This document shows positions 56,075 through 64,000 of a stretch of DNA of 64,000 bases, in pieces; within the stretch, counting starts at the first letter, position 1; every line of letters begins with the position of its first letter. Below the pieces are notes generated by a model. That model was given only the letters and a program-made list of their open reading frames with translations, was not told the DNA's origin and searched no databases. The translations under genes and the position numbers were made by a program. The DNA comes from an uncultured Bacteroidota bacterium (GTDB taxonomy: Bacteria > Bacteroidota > Bacteroidia > B-17B0 > Aurantibacillaceae), in contig CAITNS010000059.1 of assembly GCA_903893815.1 (NCBI GenBank), positions 1 to 64,000 on the forward strand, in the 5' to 3' direction.

Positions 56075-58684
56075 TTGCAAGAACATACTGTACAAGAAGC
56101 TCTCAAAAAGAAGAAAAGTATTTGGAGATTTTTAAAACGTTTGATTTTAACGTTGGTAATTTCCGTTGTTTCAATTGTTGGGATTAGTGTGTCGTTAGTA
56201 TTTATTTATGAGGAGGAAGTGGTTAGCTTAATTATTAAAGAACTTAACAAGCATTTAAAAACAGAAATTCGAATTGATCCAAAAAACATTGATTTAACCA
56301 TTATTCAATCCTTTCCTAATTGTGCTATTGAATTTAAAGAGTTGACAGCTATGGATGCCGAAGGCTTTAAAACTAGCGATACCTTATTGCAAGCTAAAAG
56401 TTTATCTCTGGCGTTTAACATCAAAGACATATTTAATAAGAATTATACCATTAAGAAAATCTCCTTAAAGGATGCAAATTGTCATTTAAAGGTTGATAAA
56501 AAAGGTAATGCCAATTATTTGGTTTGGAAATCAGATACTACAAGTACTGAAAGTACAAGTTTAAAATTTGCTTTAGAAAACATCAGTTTATCAAATGTTG
56601 AACTAACTTACAAGAATAATAAACACAAAATCAAATTAAACACTTCCATCAAAGAACTTCATTTTAAAGGAAAATTCAATGATGATCAATATACGCTCAT
56701 ATCTGATGGAAATGCATATGTTGATTTGTTTCAGGTTGAGAATGTGAAGTATTTAAATAATAAAAAGTTAAAATTTGATATCGTGTTTGACGTCAATGGC
56801 TCAAACTATGCCATTCAAAAATCGGAAACCTCTATTAATGAAACGCAAATTGTAAGTAATGGCGCCTTTGTTATTAAAGATAGCTTACAATCGTTAGATA
56901 TTAATTTTAATGGAAAGAACTTAGATATTTCAACAACCTTGTCTTTGCTACCAGAAAAGTTTCAGAATCAAATTCACGATTATGAAAGTGATGGTGAGTT
57001 CTACGCGTCGGGCGAATGTCATTACAAAAGCGGAACTCCGATTATTATTAAATCAGATTTTGGAATTAAAAAAGCAACCATCACTTATAAAGAAAAAAAT
57101 ACCACTTTAAATAATGTAAACTTAATTGGTAACATTATTTTGAATGAAAATAGAAGTACGTTAACTCTTAAAAATATTTCAGCGAATTTAAATAATAACA
57201 CTTTTACAGGAGATATGGAGTTAACCAACTTTAAAGATCCATATTTGAAATTAAAGTTAGCTGCAAATACTAAACTTGAAGAGTTGATTGCGTTTTATCC
57301 GATTGATACTTTGGAAAATTTGAGCGGAGCGGTTAATGTAAATGCAGAAATTGAAGGATTGATTAGCGAAATGAAATCAAATGCATATAGTCCAAGTATT
57401 AAAGCTAATGGTAATGCAGTAATTACTGATTTAAAAGCAACGTTTAAACAAACAGATAAAGTAATTAATATTCCTGAAGGTAAATTGGAATTAAATAACA
57501 GGCATTTAAATGTTTACAATTTAAAATTAATTAAAGGTAACTCTGATGTGATGCTAGTGGGAGAATTACCTAATTTTTTAAGCTACCTTTTTGACTCTAA
57601 AGAGCCATTAACAATTGTAGCTCAGGTAACCAGTGATAAAATAGAATTAGAAGATTTTTTATTTGGCGCAGGAAAATCGAGCGAAACATCTTCCATTAAT
57701 ATTCCTGCTAATTTGGATATTAATGTTTCTGTTAATGTTCAACATTTGACTTTTTCAAAATTTGTAGCGGATAACATCAAAGGTATCATGTTATTGAGGA
57801 ATCAAAAAGTTGCCTTGAAAGATTTGAGTTTAAATGTAACAGATGGAGAAGTAAAATTGAATGCCTTTGCTGATGCAAGTGAAGAAAACATTAAAGTATC
57901 TGGAGATTGTGAATTGAATAAACTCAACGTTCAAAAATTATTTACACAATTAAATAATTTCGGACAAACCACCATTCAAGATGCAAATCTAAAAGGCTAT
58001 GTAACTACGCGTATTGATTTTATAGGCTCCTGGGATAAGAAGTTGAATGTGGATTTAGGAAGCATTAATGTTACTAGCAGTATTTTAATAGAACGTGGAG
58101 AATTAATAGGCTTTAAACCCTTAGAGAGTTTAGCAAAGTATATTGATGTGAATGAATTGAAACATATCAAATTTTCTACTATGCAAAGTGCTGTAGAGAT
58201 TAGAAATAAAGTCATTACGATTCCGAAAACTTCTATTAAATCAAATGCGATTAATTTAGAGCTTTGGGGTAAACATGGTTTTGATAATATCATTGATTAT
58301 CACATTCAATTATTATTGAGTGAAATTTTGGCAAAAAAACCAAGAGCTAACAAAGATTTTGATGAAGAATTATCCTTAGTTGAAAACGATCCTGAAAACA
58401 GACGATCGGTATTTATTGTTATGACAGGCCCAATTGATAATCCTATCATTAAGTATGATAGAAAGGGTGCAAAAGAAAAAATCAAGCAAGATATTAAACA
58501 AGAAAAGCAAAATTTAAAACAACTTCTAAAAGAAGAATTTGGTTTCTTTAAAAAAGATAGCATCAAAGTAAAAGAAACGCAAAAAGCCAGCCAAAATTTC
58601 CAAATACAAGTTGGCGAAGAAAAGCCTAAAACCAACAAACCTCTTCAACCTAAAAAGAAAGAAGAAGACGAAGATGATTTTTAG
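56075..58684 (+). CDS. AsmA-like inner membrane-anchored protein
   Basis: 869 residues with one N-terminal membrane helix (about 20-45, LILTLVISVVSIVGISVSLVFIY) and a long beta-rich periplasmic part of repeated strands (chorein-like bridge). The C-terminal AsmA-like domain has KGYVTTRIDFIGSWDKKLNVDLGSI and ends in a Lys-rich tail. AsmA-family proteins are thought to carry phospholipids between membranes. The start is a TTG at 56075 (QEHTVQEALKKKKS); no in-frame ATG precedes the helix. Confidence 0.85.
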   Translation: MQEHTVQEALKKKKSIWRFLKRLILTLVISVVSIVGISVSLVFIYEEEVVSLIIKELNKHLKTEIRIDPKNIDLTIIQSFPNCAIEFKELTAMDAEGFKTSDTLLQAKSLSLAFNIKDIFNKNYTIKKISLKDANCHLKVDKKGNANYLVWKSDTTSTESTSLKFALENISLSNVELTYKNNKHKIKLNTSIKELHFKGKFNDDQYTLISDGNAYVDLFQVENVKYLNNKKLKFDIVFDVNGSNYAIQKSETSINETQIVSNGAFVIKDSLQSLDINFNGKNLDISTTLSLLPEKFQNQIHDYESDGEFYASGECHYKSGTPIIIKSDFGIKKATITYKEKNTTLNNVNLIGNIILNENRSTLTLKNISANLNNNTFTGDMELTNFKDPYLKLKLAANTKLEELIAFYPIDTLENLSGAVNVNAEIEGLISEMKSNAYSPSIKANGNAVITDLKATFKQTDKVINIPEGKLELNNRHLNVYNLKLIKGNSDVMLVGELPNFLSYLFDSKEPLTIVAQVTSDKIELEDFLFGAGKSSETSSINIPANLDINVSVNVQHLTFSKFVADNIKGIMLLRNQKVALKDLSLNVTDGEVKLNAFADASEENIKVSGDCELNKLNVQKLFTQLNNFGQTTIQDANLKGYVTTRIDFIGSWDKKLNVDLGSINVTSSILIERGELIGFKPLESLAKYIDVNELKHIKFSTMQSAVEIRNKVITIPKTSIKSNAINLELWGKHGFDNIIDYHIQLLLSEILAKKPRANKDFDEELSLVENDPENRRSVFIVMTGPIDNPIIKYDRKGAKEKIKQDIKQEKQNLKQLLKEEFGFFKKDSIKVKETQKASQNFQIQVGEEKPKTNKPLQPKKKEEDEDDF

Positions 58685-58690
58685 CACTGA

Positions 58691-58729
58691 GTCATTGCGA
58701 CCGCGTCTTAGCGTGAGATGCAATCTCAT
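58691..58729. repeat. Dispersed repeat (TCATTGCGA family)
   Basis: gtcattgcgaccgcgtctta ... gcaatctc, a shorter relative of the repeat at 5015-5108, in the gap before the isoaspartyl peptidase gene. It begins 7 bases after the AsmA-like stop. Confidence 0.65.
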
Positions 58730-58805
58730 ATTTAAGTTTCTCTCCATAAATAATTATCTAATTATTCCATTTTTTTACTACATTTAATTACCAAAACGAC
58801 AACAC

Positions 58806-59747
58806 ATGCAAAATTACGCACTAGCAATACATGGAGGAGCAGGTACTATATTAAAAAGTACTATGTCTCCCGAAAAAGAATTAGCTTATAAAAACGGACT
58901 ACAAGATGCTATTGAGGCAGGCGAAAGTATTTTAAAAAGTGGAGGCTCTGCATTTGATGCTGTTGAGACTGCAATTATTAAATTGGAGAACAATCCTCTT
59001 TTCAATGCAGGCAAGGGAGCAGTGTTTACTAATAATGGCACACATGAAATGGATGCTTCTATTATGAATGGAAAAGATTTAATGGCGGGAGCGATTGCAG
59101 GCGTGCAAGGTGTTAAAAATCCTATTGCTTTAGCAAGAGCGGTTATGGAGCAATCTGAACATGTTTTGTTAACGGGAAATGGTGCCATGGAATTTGCAAA
59201 AAAAGTGAATGCTCAATTTGAGAATGAAGATTATTTTTTTGTACAATTGCGTTATGATCAATTACAACAAGCCAAACAATCTAACAGTATGATTTTAGAT
59301 CATACAGAAGATAAAATAGAACATGGTGAAAAAAAGTTTGGAACGGTTGGATGTGTGGCATTAGATTTAAATGGTAATCTTGCTGCCGGCACATCAACAG
59401 GCGGCATGACCAACAAAAAATTTGGTAGAGTAGGTGATAGCTCCATTATTGGCGCTGGAACTTATGCTAACAATAATACCTGTGCTATTTCTTGTACAGG
59501 TCATGGCGAATTATTTATCCGTTCGGTTGTAGCTTATGATATCTCTTGTTTGATGGAATACAAAAATTTGTCATTGAAAGAAGCTTGTGATATTGTAGTG
59601 ATGGATAAGCTCGTAAAAATTGGTGGCGAAGGCGGTTTAATTGCATTAGATGCCAAAGGAAACATTGTTCTACCATTCAATTCGGAGGGAATGTATCGCG
59701 CAAGTAAAAAACAAAACGAAGATATTTTTATTGGGATTTATAAATAA
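58806..59747 (+). CDS. Isoaspartyl peptidase/L-asparaginase (type 2, Ntn hydrolase)
   Basis: 313 residues. It starts NYALAIHGGAGTIL, the family's N-terminal signature, and has NPLFNAGKGAVFT. The self-cleavage site and nucleophile is Thr180 in FGTVGCVALD, followed by AGTSTGGMTNKKFGRVGDSS and TGHGE. The precursor cuts itself before Thr180 to give two chains. It splits beta-Asp dipeptides, and in cyanophycin users it completes breakdown of beta-Asp-Arg to Asp and Arg. Its position beside cphB and cphA supports that job. 313 residues is typical. Confidence 0.93.
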   Translation: MQNYALAIHGGAGTILKSTMSPEKELAYKNGLQDAIEAGESILKSGGSAFDAVETAIIKLENNPLFNAGKGAVFTNNGTHEMDASIMNGKDLMAGAIAGVQGVKNPIALARAVMEQSEHVLLTGNGAMEFAKKVNAQFENEDYFFVQLRYDQLQQAKQSNSMILDHTEDKIEHGEKKFGTVGCVALDLNGNLAAGTSTGGMTNKKFGRVGDSSIIGAGTYANNNTCAISCTGHGELFIRSVVAYDISCLMEYKNLSLKEACDIVVMDKLVKIGGEGGLIALDAKGNIVLPFNSEGMYRASKKQNEDIFIGIYK

Positions 59748-59778
59748 TTATTAGTAAAATATAAATCAATATTTCATT

Positions 59779-59813
59779 AAAAAAGCGACCTCATAATTGA
59801 TTGTCGCTTTTTT
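59779..59813. terminator. Bidirectional terminator between isoaspartyl peptidase and cyanophycinase genes
   Basis: aaaaaagcgac and gtcgctttttt form an 11-bp stem, with T-runs on both strands, between two convergent genes. Confidence 0.88.
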
Positions 59814-59849
59814 GTTTGATAGGATTATTTTTTGTTTTCTACGAAATAG

Positions 59850-60722
59850 CTAAATAGCAAAGTCAGTTGGTTTTTGAATCGTTAGTTTTTTATTTTTCAA
59901 ATCATAATGATCACCTAAGGCCATGACGTGAACTATTAAGTTATCAATAGATACAGGCGCTCCCATTTCCACATCACTCATACTTGTGTGACGCATGTGT
60001 GTGGCGTCAACTAACATAATTAATCCAGAACCAACTGCTTCCATATTATTCCCATTGGTAATTAATAGTCCTGCATCTTCTCCTAAACCAACTCCTAAAT
60101 TTATGGGGTTACTCGCACAAGCATATAACAAACGACCAATACGTCCACGTTGCACAAAGTGTGTGTCAATAATTACGTTATTGATGAATCCTAAACCACC
60201 CGTAATTTTCACTTCACCTTTATGTAAGGCTTCGCTACTACTACCTTGGTAAATCATATTATTTGAACTAGCCGCAGCTCCGGCCGAAGTCCCTGAAATT
60301 AAAAAATCTTCGTTCTCGTATTTGCCAAGCAATAAATGATGAAATGCAGTACCTCCAAAAATAGCGGTTAAACGTAATTGGTCGCCACCAGTAAACATAA
60401 CCACATTGGCGTTTCGTAGTCGCTCTAAATATTCTTCAGAGTTTGCTTCTTCACGAGTTTTAATATTTAAAACACCAACATTTGAAACTTGTAATTGGGC
60501 AAATGCTTTTACATATTCCTCGCCCACCTCCTCAGGAATACTAGAAGCGGTAGTGATAATTTCAATACGCGACTCGCTATTTTTAGCGGATTCTGTAGTG
60601 ATACGTTTTAAAATGCCTTTTTCAAAAAATTTTAAACTTCTCTTTAAGTCGGTTTCACTTTCCGAAAAACTACCTCTATCTACTGAGCCACCAATGATGA
60701 CTAATTTCCCTTTTGGATTCAT
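59850..60722 (-). CDS. cphB: Cyanophycinase
   Basis: 290 residues of the S51-type serine peptidase family. Seen: KLVIIGGSVDRG at the start, FTGGDQLRLT at about 110-119 and the nucleophile elbow GTSAGAAASS with Ser146. The later segment VIIDTHFVQRGRIGRL carries the His and Arg typical of cyanophycinase, and LGVGLGEDAGLLI follows. It releases beta-Asp-Arg dipeptides from cyanophycin. Signal peptide absent, so it is intracellular: the organism uses its own stored polymer. Divergent from cphA with 155 bp between them. Confidence 0.94.
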   Translation of the reverse strand: MNPKGKLVIIGGSVDRGSFSESETDLKRSLKFFEKGILKRITTESAKNSESRIEIITTASSIPEEVGEEYVKAFAQLQVSNVGVLNIKTREEANSEEYLERLRNANVVMFTGGDQLRLTAIFGGTAFHHLLLGKYENEDFLISGTSAGAAASSNNMIYQGSSSEALHKGEVKITGGLGFINNVIIDTHFVQRGRIGRLLYACASNPINLGVGLGEDAGLLITNGNNMEAVGSGLIMLVDATHMRHTSMSDVEMGAPVSIDNLIVHVMALGDHYDLKNKKLTIQKPTDFAI

Positions 60723-60877
60723 AAACTGTATTTCATGTAAAATTATTGTAAAAGATGGACAATAATGTTATTTTTTGGATTGTTTATACCATTATTTTGA
60801 ACATTAAATAGTTTATATAAAAAACAAGGCTTATATTAGTCAAAAGACATTACCATTAACAATTAATTTTACTATAT

Positions 60878-63496
60878 ATGAAGATTATCGAAACTAAAGT
60901 CATGCGCGGGCCTAACTACTGGTCAATTAAAAGAAAAAAATTAATTGTGATGAAGTTAGATTTGGAAGAGTTAGAAGAAGTTCCAACAAATAAAATTGAT
61001 GGCTTTGGCGCTCGTCTTGAAGCCTTAATGCCAAGTTTAATGCAACACCGTTGTTCAGAAGGTAAAGAAGGTGGCTTATTTTCTCGTATTAAAGAAGGTA
61101 CTTGGATGGGGCACGTCATTGAACATATTGCTTTAGAATTACAAACCTTAGCAGGCATGGAATGTGGTTACGGAAGAACACGAGGCACAGGCACCAAAGG
61201 AATTTATAATGTGGTATTTAATTATATGGAAGAGGCTGTTGGTTTGTATGCTGCAAAAACTGCTGTTAAAATTGCGGAAAATTTAATTAAAGGAGAAGCT
61301 TATGATATAGATGCGGAAATTCGTCACATGCGTGAATTACGCGAAAGCGTACGTTTCGGACCAAGTACGGGTTCTATTGTAGATGAGGCGATTGCAAGAG
61401 ATATTCCTTTTATTCGTATTAATTCAGAATCCTTAGTGCAATTAGGATATGGAAAAAATCAAGTTCGTTTTAGAGCAACCATGACAGATAGAACAAGTTC
61501 CATCGCCGTTGATTTAGCAAGCAACAAAGATGAAACCAAACGTATGTTAAAGGATGCGGCTATTCCAGTAGCAAAAGGTGTTTGTATTTCTAATCCAGAT
61601 GATTTAGAAGATGCTGTAAAAAGTGTTGGTTTTCCATTAGTGTTTAAGCCTTTAGACGGTAATCATGGTAAAGGTGCTTCTATTAATGTTAAAACGTTAG
61701 AGGAAGCAGTAGAAGCTTTTGCTCATGCAAAAAAATATTCTCGTAAAATTATTATTGAAAAATTTATTACTGGTTATGATTTTAGAGTTTTAGTAATCAA
61801 TAACCGTTTCATTGCTGCAGCTTTGCGTGAGCCTGCTCATGTGATTGGTGATGGAAAATCAACGATAAAACAATTAATTGATAAAGAAAATTTAGATCCT
61901 CGTCGTGGTTACGGACATGAAAATGTGTTAACGGAGATTTCTATTGACAGAGAAACGCTTGAACAGTTAGCGAAGAAAGAATATAATTTGGAAACTGTTT
62001 TAAATAAAGATGAACATTGTTATTTAAAAGGGACTGCTAATTTAAGCACTGGGGGTACTTCTACAGACATTACAGATATTGTCCATCCTCATAATATTTT
62101 TATTTGCGAACGTATTTCTCGTGTCATTGGTTTAGATATTTGCGGAATTGATATCATGGCTTCTAATTTAAGTGAGCCGTTAGAAGTAACAGGAGGTGTT
62201 GTTTTAGAAGTAAATGCAGCTCCGGGCTTCCGTATGCATCTAGCACCAGCAAAAGGCTTGCCGCGTAATGTGGCAGCACCAGTTATTGATATGTTATACC
62301 CAACAGGTAAATCATGTCGTATTCCTATTATTGCTATTACGGGAACAAACGGTAAAACAACGACTACACGTTTAATTTCTCATATCGTAAAAAATAACGG
62401 ATTCAAGGTTGGATTCACCACTAGTGATGGTATTTACGTTGGTAACTCCATGTTAACCAAAGGTGATACTACTGGACCAGTAAGTGCTGAATTTATTTTA
62501 AAAGATCCTACGGTTGAGTTTGCTATTTTAGAAACTGCTCGTGGTGGTATTTTACGTTCTGGTTTAGGGTTTAGCAGATGCGATGTAGCTGTTGTGACTA
62601 ACATTCAAGAAGATCACATGGGACTTTCTGATATTAATACACTAAAAGATATGGCACGCGTAAAAGGCGTTGTGGCTGAGAGTGTAAAACGTGATGGTTA
62701 TGTGGTTTTAAATGCCGATAATGAATACTGTGCTGGCATTTCAAAGGAAGTGAGTTGTAACGTGGCTTACTTTAGTATGGACGAAAATAATAAAGTTATT
62801 ATTGATCATTGCAAAAAAGGGGGTATTGCTGCCATTTACGAAAACGGCTTTATTACTATTAAAAAAGGAGATTGGAAATTCAGAGTTCAAAAAGTAACAA
62901 GTGTGCCTTTAACCTTTGGCGGACGAGTTTCTTTTATGATTCAAAATGTATTGGCAGCCACTTTAGCAACATATGTATATGGTTTTGCAACAGAAGATAT
63001 TGCAACTAGTCTAGAAACGTTTATTCCTTCGGCAGCGCAAACGCCTGGTCGTATGAATATTTTTGATTTCAAAGAATACAAAGTGATGATTGACTTTGCG
63101 CATAACGCAGATGGCTTTAGAGGCATTAAAGAATTTTTATCAACTATTGAATCTACTTCTAAAATAGGTATCATTACAGGTACTGGCGACAGACGTGATG
63201 ATGATATCAGAGATATGGGACGCATCTCAGCAGAGATGTTTGATCATATTATTATTCGTCAAGATAAATTTTTACGTGGACGTCAAGCAGAAGAGATTGT
63301 AAAATTATTAGTCGAAGGAATTCAACAAGTAAACCCAATGACTTCATACGAATATGTGCCTAAAGAAATTGAAGCCTTGAATCATGCCTTTAGTATTGCA
63401 AAACCAGGTTCTTTCATTGTAGCATTAAGCGACGTGATTGATAATGCCATTGAAGTGGTGCATTCTTATTTAGATAAGGAAAGAGAAGGGAAATAA
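60878..63496 (+). CDS. cphA: Cyanophycin synthetase CphA
   Basis: 872 residues. It makes the Asp backbone with Arg side chains of cyanophycin, using two ATP sites. An N-terminal domain (1-about 160) holds GRTRGTGTKGIYNVVF; the ATP-grasp domain lies at about 200-470 with VFKPLDGNHGKGASINV and VVLEVNAAPGFRMHLAP; and the Mur-ligase-like part has the P-loop [10 protein letters not shown] at 488-497, TNIQEDHMG, and a C-domain with AQTPGRMN, IDFAHNADGF and GTGDRRDDD. All expected motifs are intact, and the length is normal for CphA1. No primase or second copy is nearby. Confidence 0.96.
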   Translation: MKIIETKVMRGPNYWSIKRKKLIVMKLDLEELEEVPTNKIDGFGARLEALMPSLMQHRCSEGKEGGLFSRIKEGTWMGHVIEHIALELQTLAGMECGYGRTRGTGTKGIYNVVFNYMEEAVGLYAAKTAVKIAENLIKGEAYDIDAEIRHMRELRESVRFGPSTGSIVDEAIARDIPFIRINSESLVQLGYGKNQVRFRATMTDRTSSIAVDLASNKDETKRMLKDAAIPVAKGVCISNPDDLEDAVKSVGFPLVFKPLDGNHGKGASINVKTLEEAVEAFAHAKKYSRKIIIEKFITGYDFRVLVINNRFIAAALREPAHVIGDGKSTIKQLIDKENLDPRRGYGHENVLTEISIDRETLEQLAKKEYNLETVLNKDEHCYLKGTANLSTGGTSTDITDIVHPHNIFICERISRVIGLDICGIDIMASNLSEPLEVTGGVVLEVNAAPGFRMHLAPAKGLPRNVAAPVIDMLYPTGKSCRIPIIAITGTNGKTTTTRLISHIVKNNGFKVGFTTSDGIYVGNSMLTKGDTTGPVSAEFILKDPTVEFAILETARGGILRSGLGFSRCDVAVVTNIQEDHMGLSDINTLKDMARVKGVVAESVKRDGYVVLNADNEYCAGISKEVSCNVAYFSMDENNKVIIDHCKKGGIAAIYENGFITIKKGDWKFRVQKVTSVPLTFGGRVSFMIQNVLAATLATYVYGFATEDIATSLETFIPSAAQTPGRMNIFDFKEYKVMIDFAHNADGFRGIKEFLSTIESTSKIGIITGTGDRRDDDIRDMGRISAEMFDHIIIRQDKFLRGRQAEEIVKLLVEGIQQVNPMTSYEYVPKEIEALNHAFSIAKPGSFIVALSDVIDNAIEVVHSYLDKEREGK

Positions 63497-63506
63497 GATT
63501 TTAATG

Positions 63507-63573
63507 TTGAGTTATTAGTGTTTAATAAAAGATAGGATAAAGTCCTATTAAAAACTAAACACTAATAACTCAA
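63507..63573. repeat. Perfect 18-bp inverted repeat with inner hairpin between cphA and the peptidase gene
   Basis: ttgagttattagtgttta (63507-63524) pairs exactly with taaacactaataactcaa (63556-63573). An inner hairpin atagga-taaag-tcctat fills the centre. It lies between convergent genes and would suit a bidirectional transcription end. Its right arm resembles the sequence at about 7048-7070. Confidence 0.8.
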
Positions 63574-63582
63574 AACAAATTA

Positions 63583-64000
63583 TTATAATTTCTCATACTC
63601 ACTCCTTACAAAATCCGCTAACTCTTTTACATAAGCAGGAGAGAAATCAAATTTAATTCCTGCCGCTTCGTATAATTGAGGAATAGTTTTCATGTAACCA
63701 AGAGATAATGCTTTTTTATAATTTGCTAAAGCTTGTTTTGGATTTTGTTTGTAGCTGCGCCACATAGCAATCGCACCTAATTGTGCCATTCCATATTCAA
63801 TATAATAAAATGGTACTTCGTATAAATGCAATTGTGCTTGCCATGAGCGTTGTAAATTTGATTCTAATCCTTTATAATCCACCACGCCCGTTCCAAAGTC
63901 TTTGCTTATTTGCATCCAATACGTATAACGTTCTTCTAAGGTATGTTTTGGATTGGTATAAATCCAATGTTGAAATTTATCAATAGAAGCAATCCAAGGC
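63583..64000 (-). CDS. M3-family oligoendopeptidase, C-terminal part (5' end beyond window)
   Basis: The visible 138 complete codons run off the right edge in frame, starting WIASIDKFQHWIYT. The sequence matches the C-terminal helical region of oligoendopeptidase F-like M3 enzymes: TLEERYTYWMQISKDFGTG, YKGLESNLQRSWQAQLHLYEVPFYYIEYGMAQLGA. The zinc motif HExxH lies upstream, outside the window, so catalytic competence cannot be checked. These enzymes cut short peptides in the cytoplasm. Confidence 0.88.
   Translation of the reverse strand, partial: PWIASIDKFQHWIYTNPKHTLEERYTYWMQISKDFGTGVVDYKGLESNLQRSWQAQLHLYEVPFYYIEYGMAQLGAIAMWRSYKQNPKQALANYKKALSLGYMKTIPQLYEAAGIKFDFSPAYVKELADFVRSEYEKL

Overview
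This 64 kb window is visibly AT-rich and gene-dense. It comes from a chromosome of a Bacteroidota bacterium (class Bacteroidia; family not assignable by eye). The evidence is two large secreted proteins of type IX secretion (T9SS) style with SprB-like Ig repeats, a TonB-dependent receptor with a carboxypeptidase-regulatory-like domain, Bacteroidota-type FtsL and long-linker FtsZ, promoters of the TTTG-N19-TAnnTTTG type, short lipoprotein signals, and the dispersed palindromes (GAGCGAAGTCGAG, CTGAGCTTGTCGAAG, TCATTGCGA families) common in this phylum. No rRNA, tRNA, CRISPR array, prophage, transposase or integrase was recognised.

Layout. 1-3923 (-): a reprolysin-like secreted metalloprotease that runs off the left edge, with eight visible 69-residue repeats. 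4156-5108: a frameshifted STAS-like gene and a small cupin. 5384-21661 (-): a complete division and cell-wall (dcw) cluster transcribed as mraZ-rsmH-ftsL-ftsI-murE-mraY-murD-(murD C-domain paralogue)-ftsW-murG-murC-ftsQ-ftsA-ftsZ, with four MraZ-binding repeats upstream of mraZ. 21929-30238: housekeeping and envelope genes (PlsC acyltransferase, ispF, TonB receptor, methylmalonyl-CoA epimerase, tatA, gatA, two lipoproteins whose 5' ends contain dispersed repeats). 30258-39226: the mrp locus, where the 3' end of mrp occurs three times. The first copy ends the intact gene. The second follows a GNAT-like gene and a 54-residue partner. The third follows a two-component system, a T9SS-secreted protein and an unknown secreted protein. 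39486-58684: a lipoprotein, aspartate kinase, CorA, an ECF sigma factor, lysS, a DUF255 thioredoxin-like protein, an MBL hydrolase, a TolB-like/beta-barrel protein, half-size TauE, a DUF2179 protein and an AsmA-like protein. 58806-63496: a cyanophycin module (isoaspartyl peptidase, cyanophycinase, cyanophycin synthetase). The right edge cuts an M3 oligoendopeptidase.

How they work together. The dcw cluster makes the lipid-linked peptidoglycan precursor (MurC/D/E/MraY/MurG) and the divisome (FtsZ/A/Q/L/W/I); MurE has the DNPR signature of meso-diaminopimelate-adding enzymes. The cyanophycin genes form a store-and-retrieve cycle for nitrogen as Asp-Arg polymer. Most worth a second look are the repeated mrp 3' end with the genes between the copies, the stand-alone MurD C-terminal domain, the cyanophycin cycle, and dispersed palindromes that supply signal-peptide residues, a stop codon and part of the FtsZ linker.
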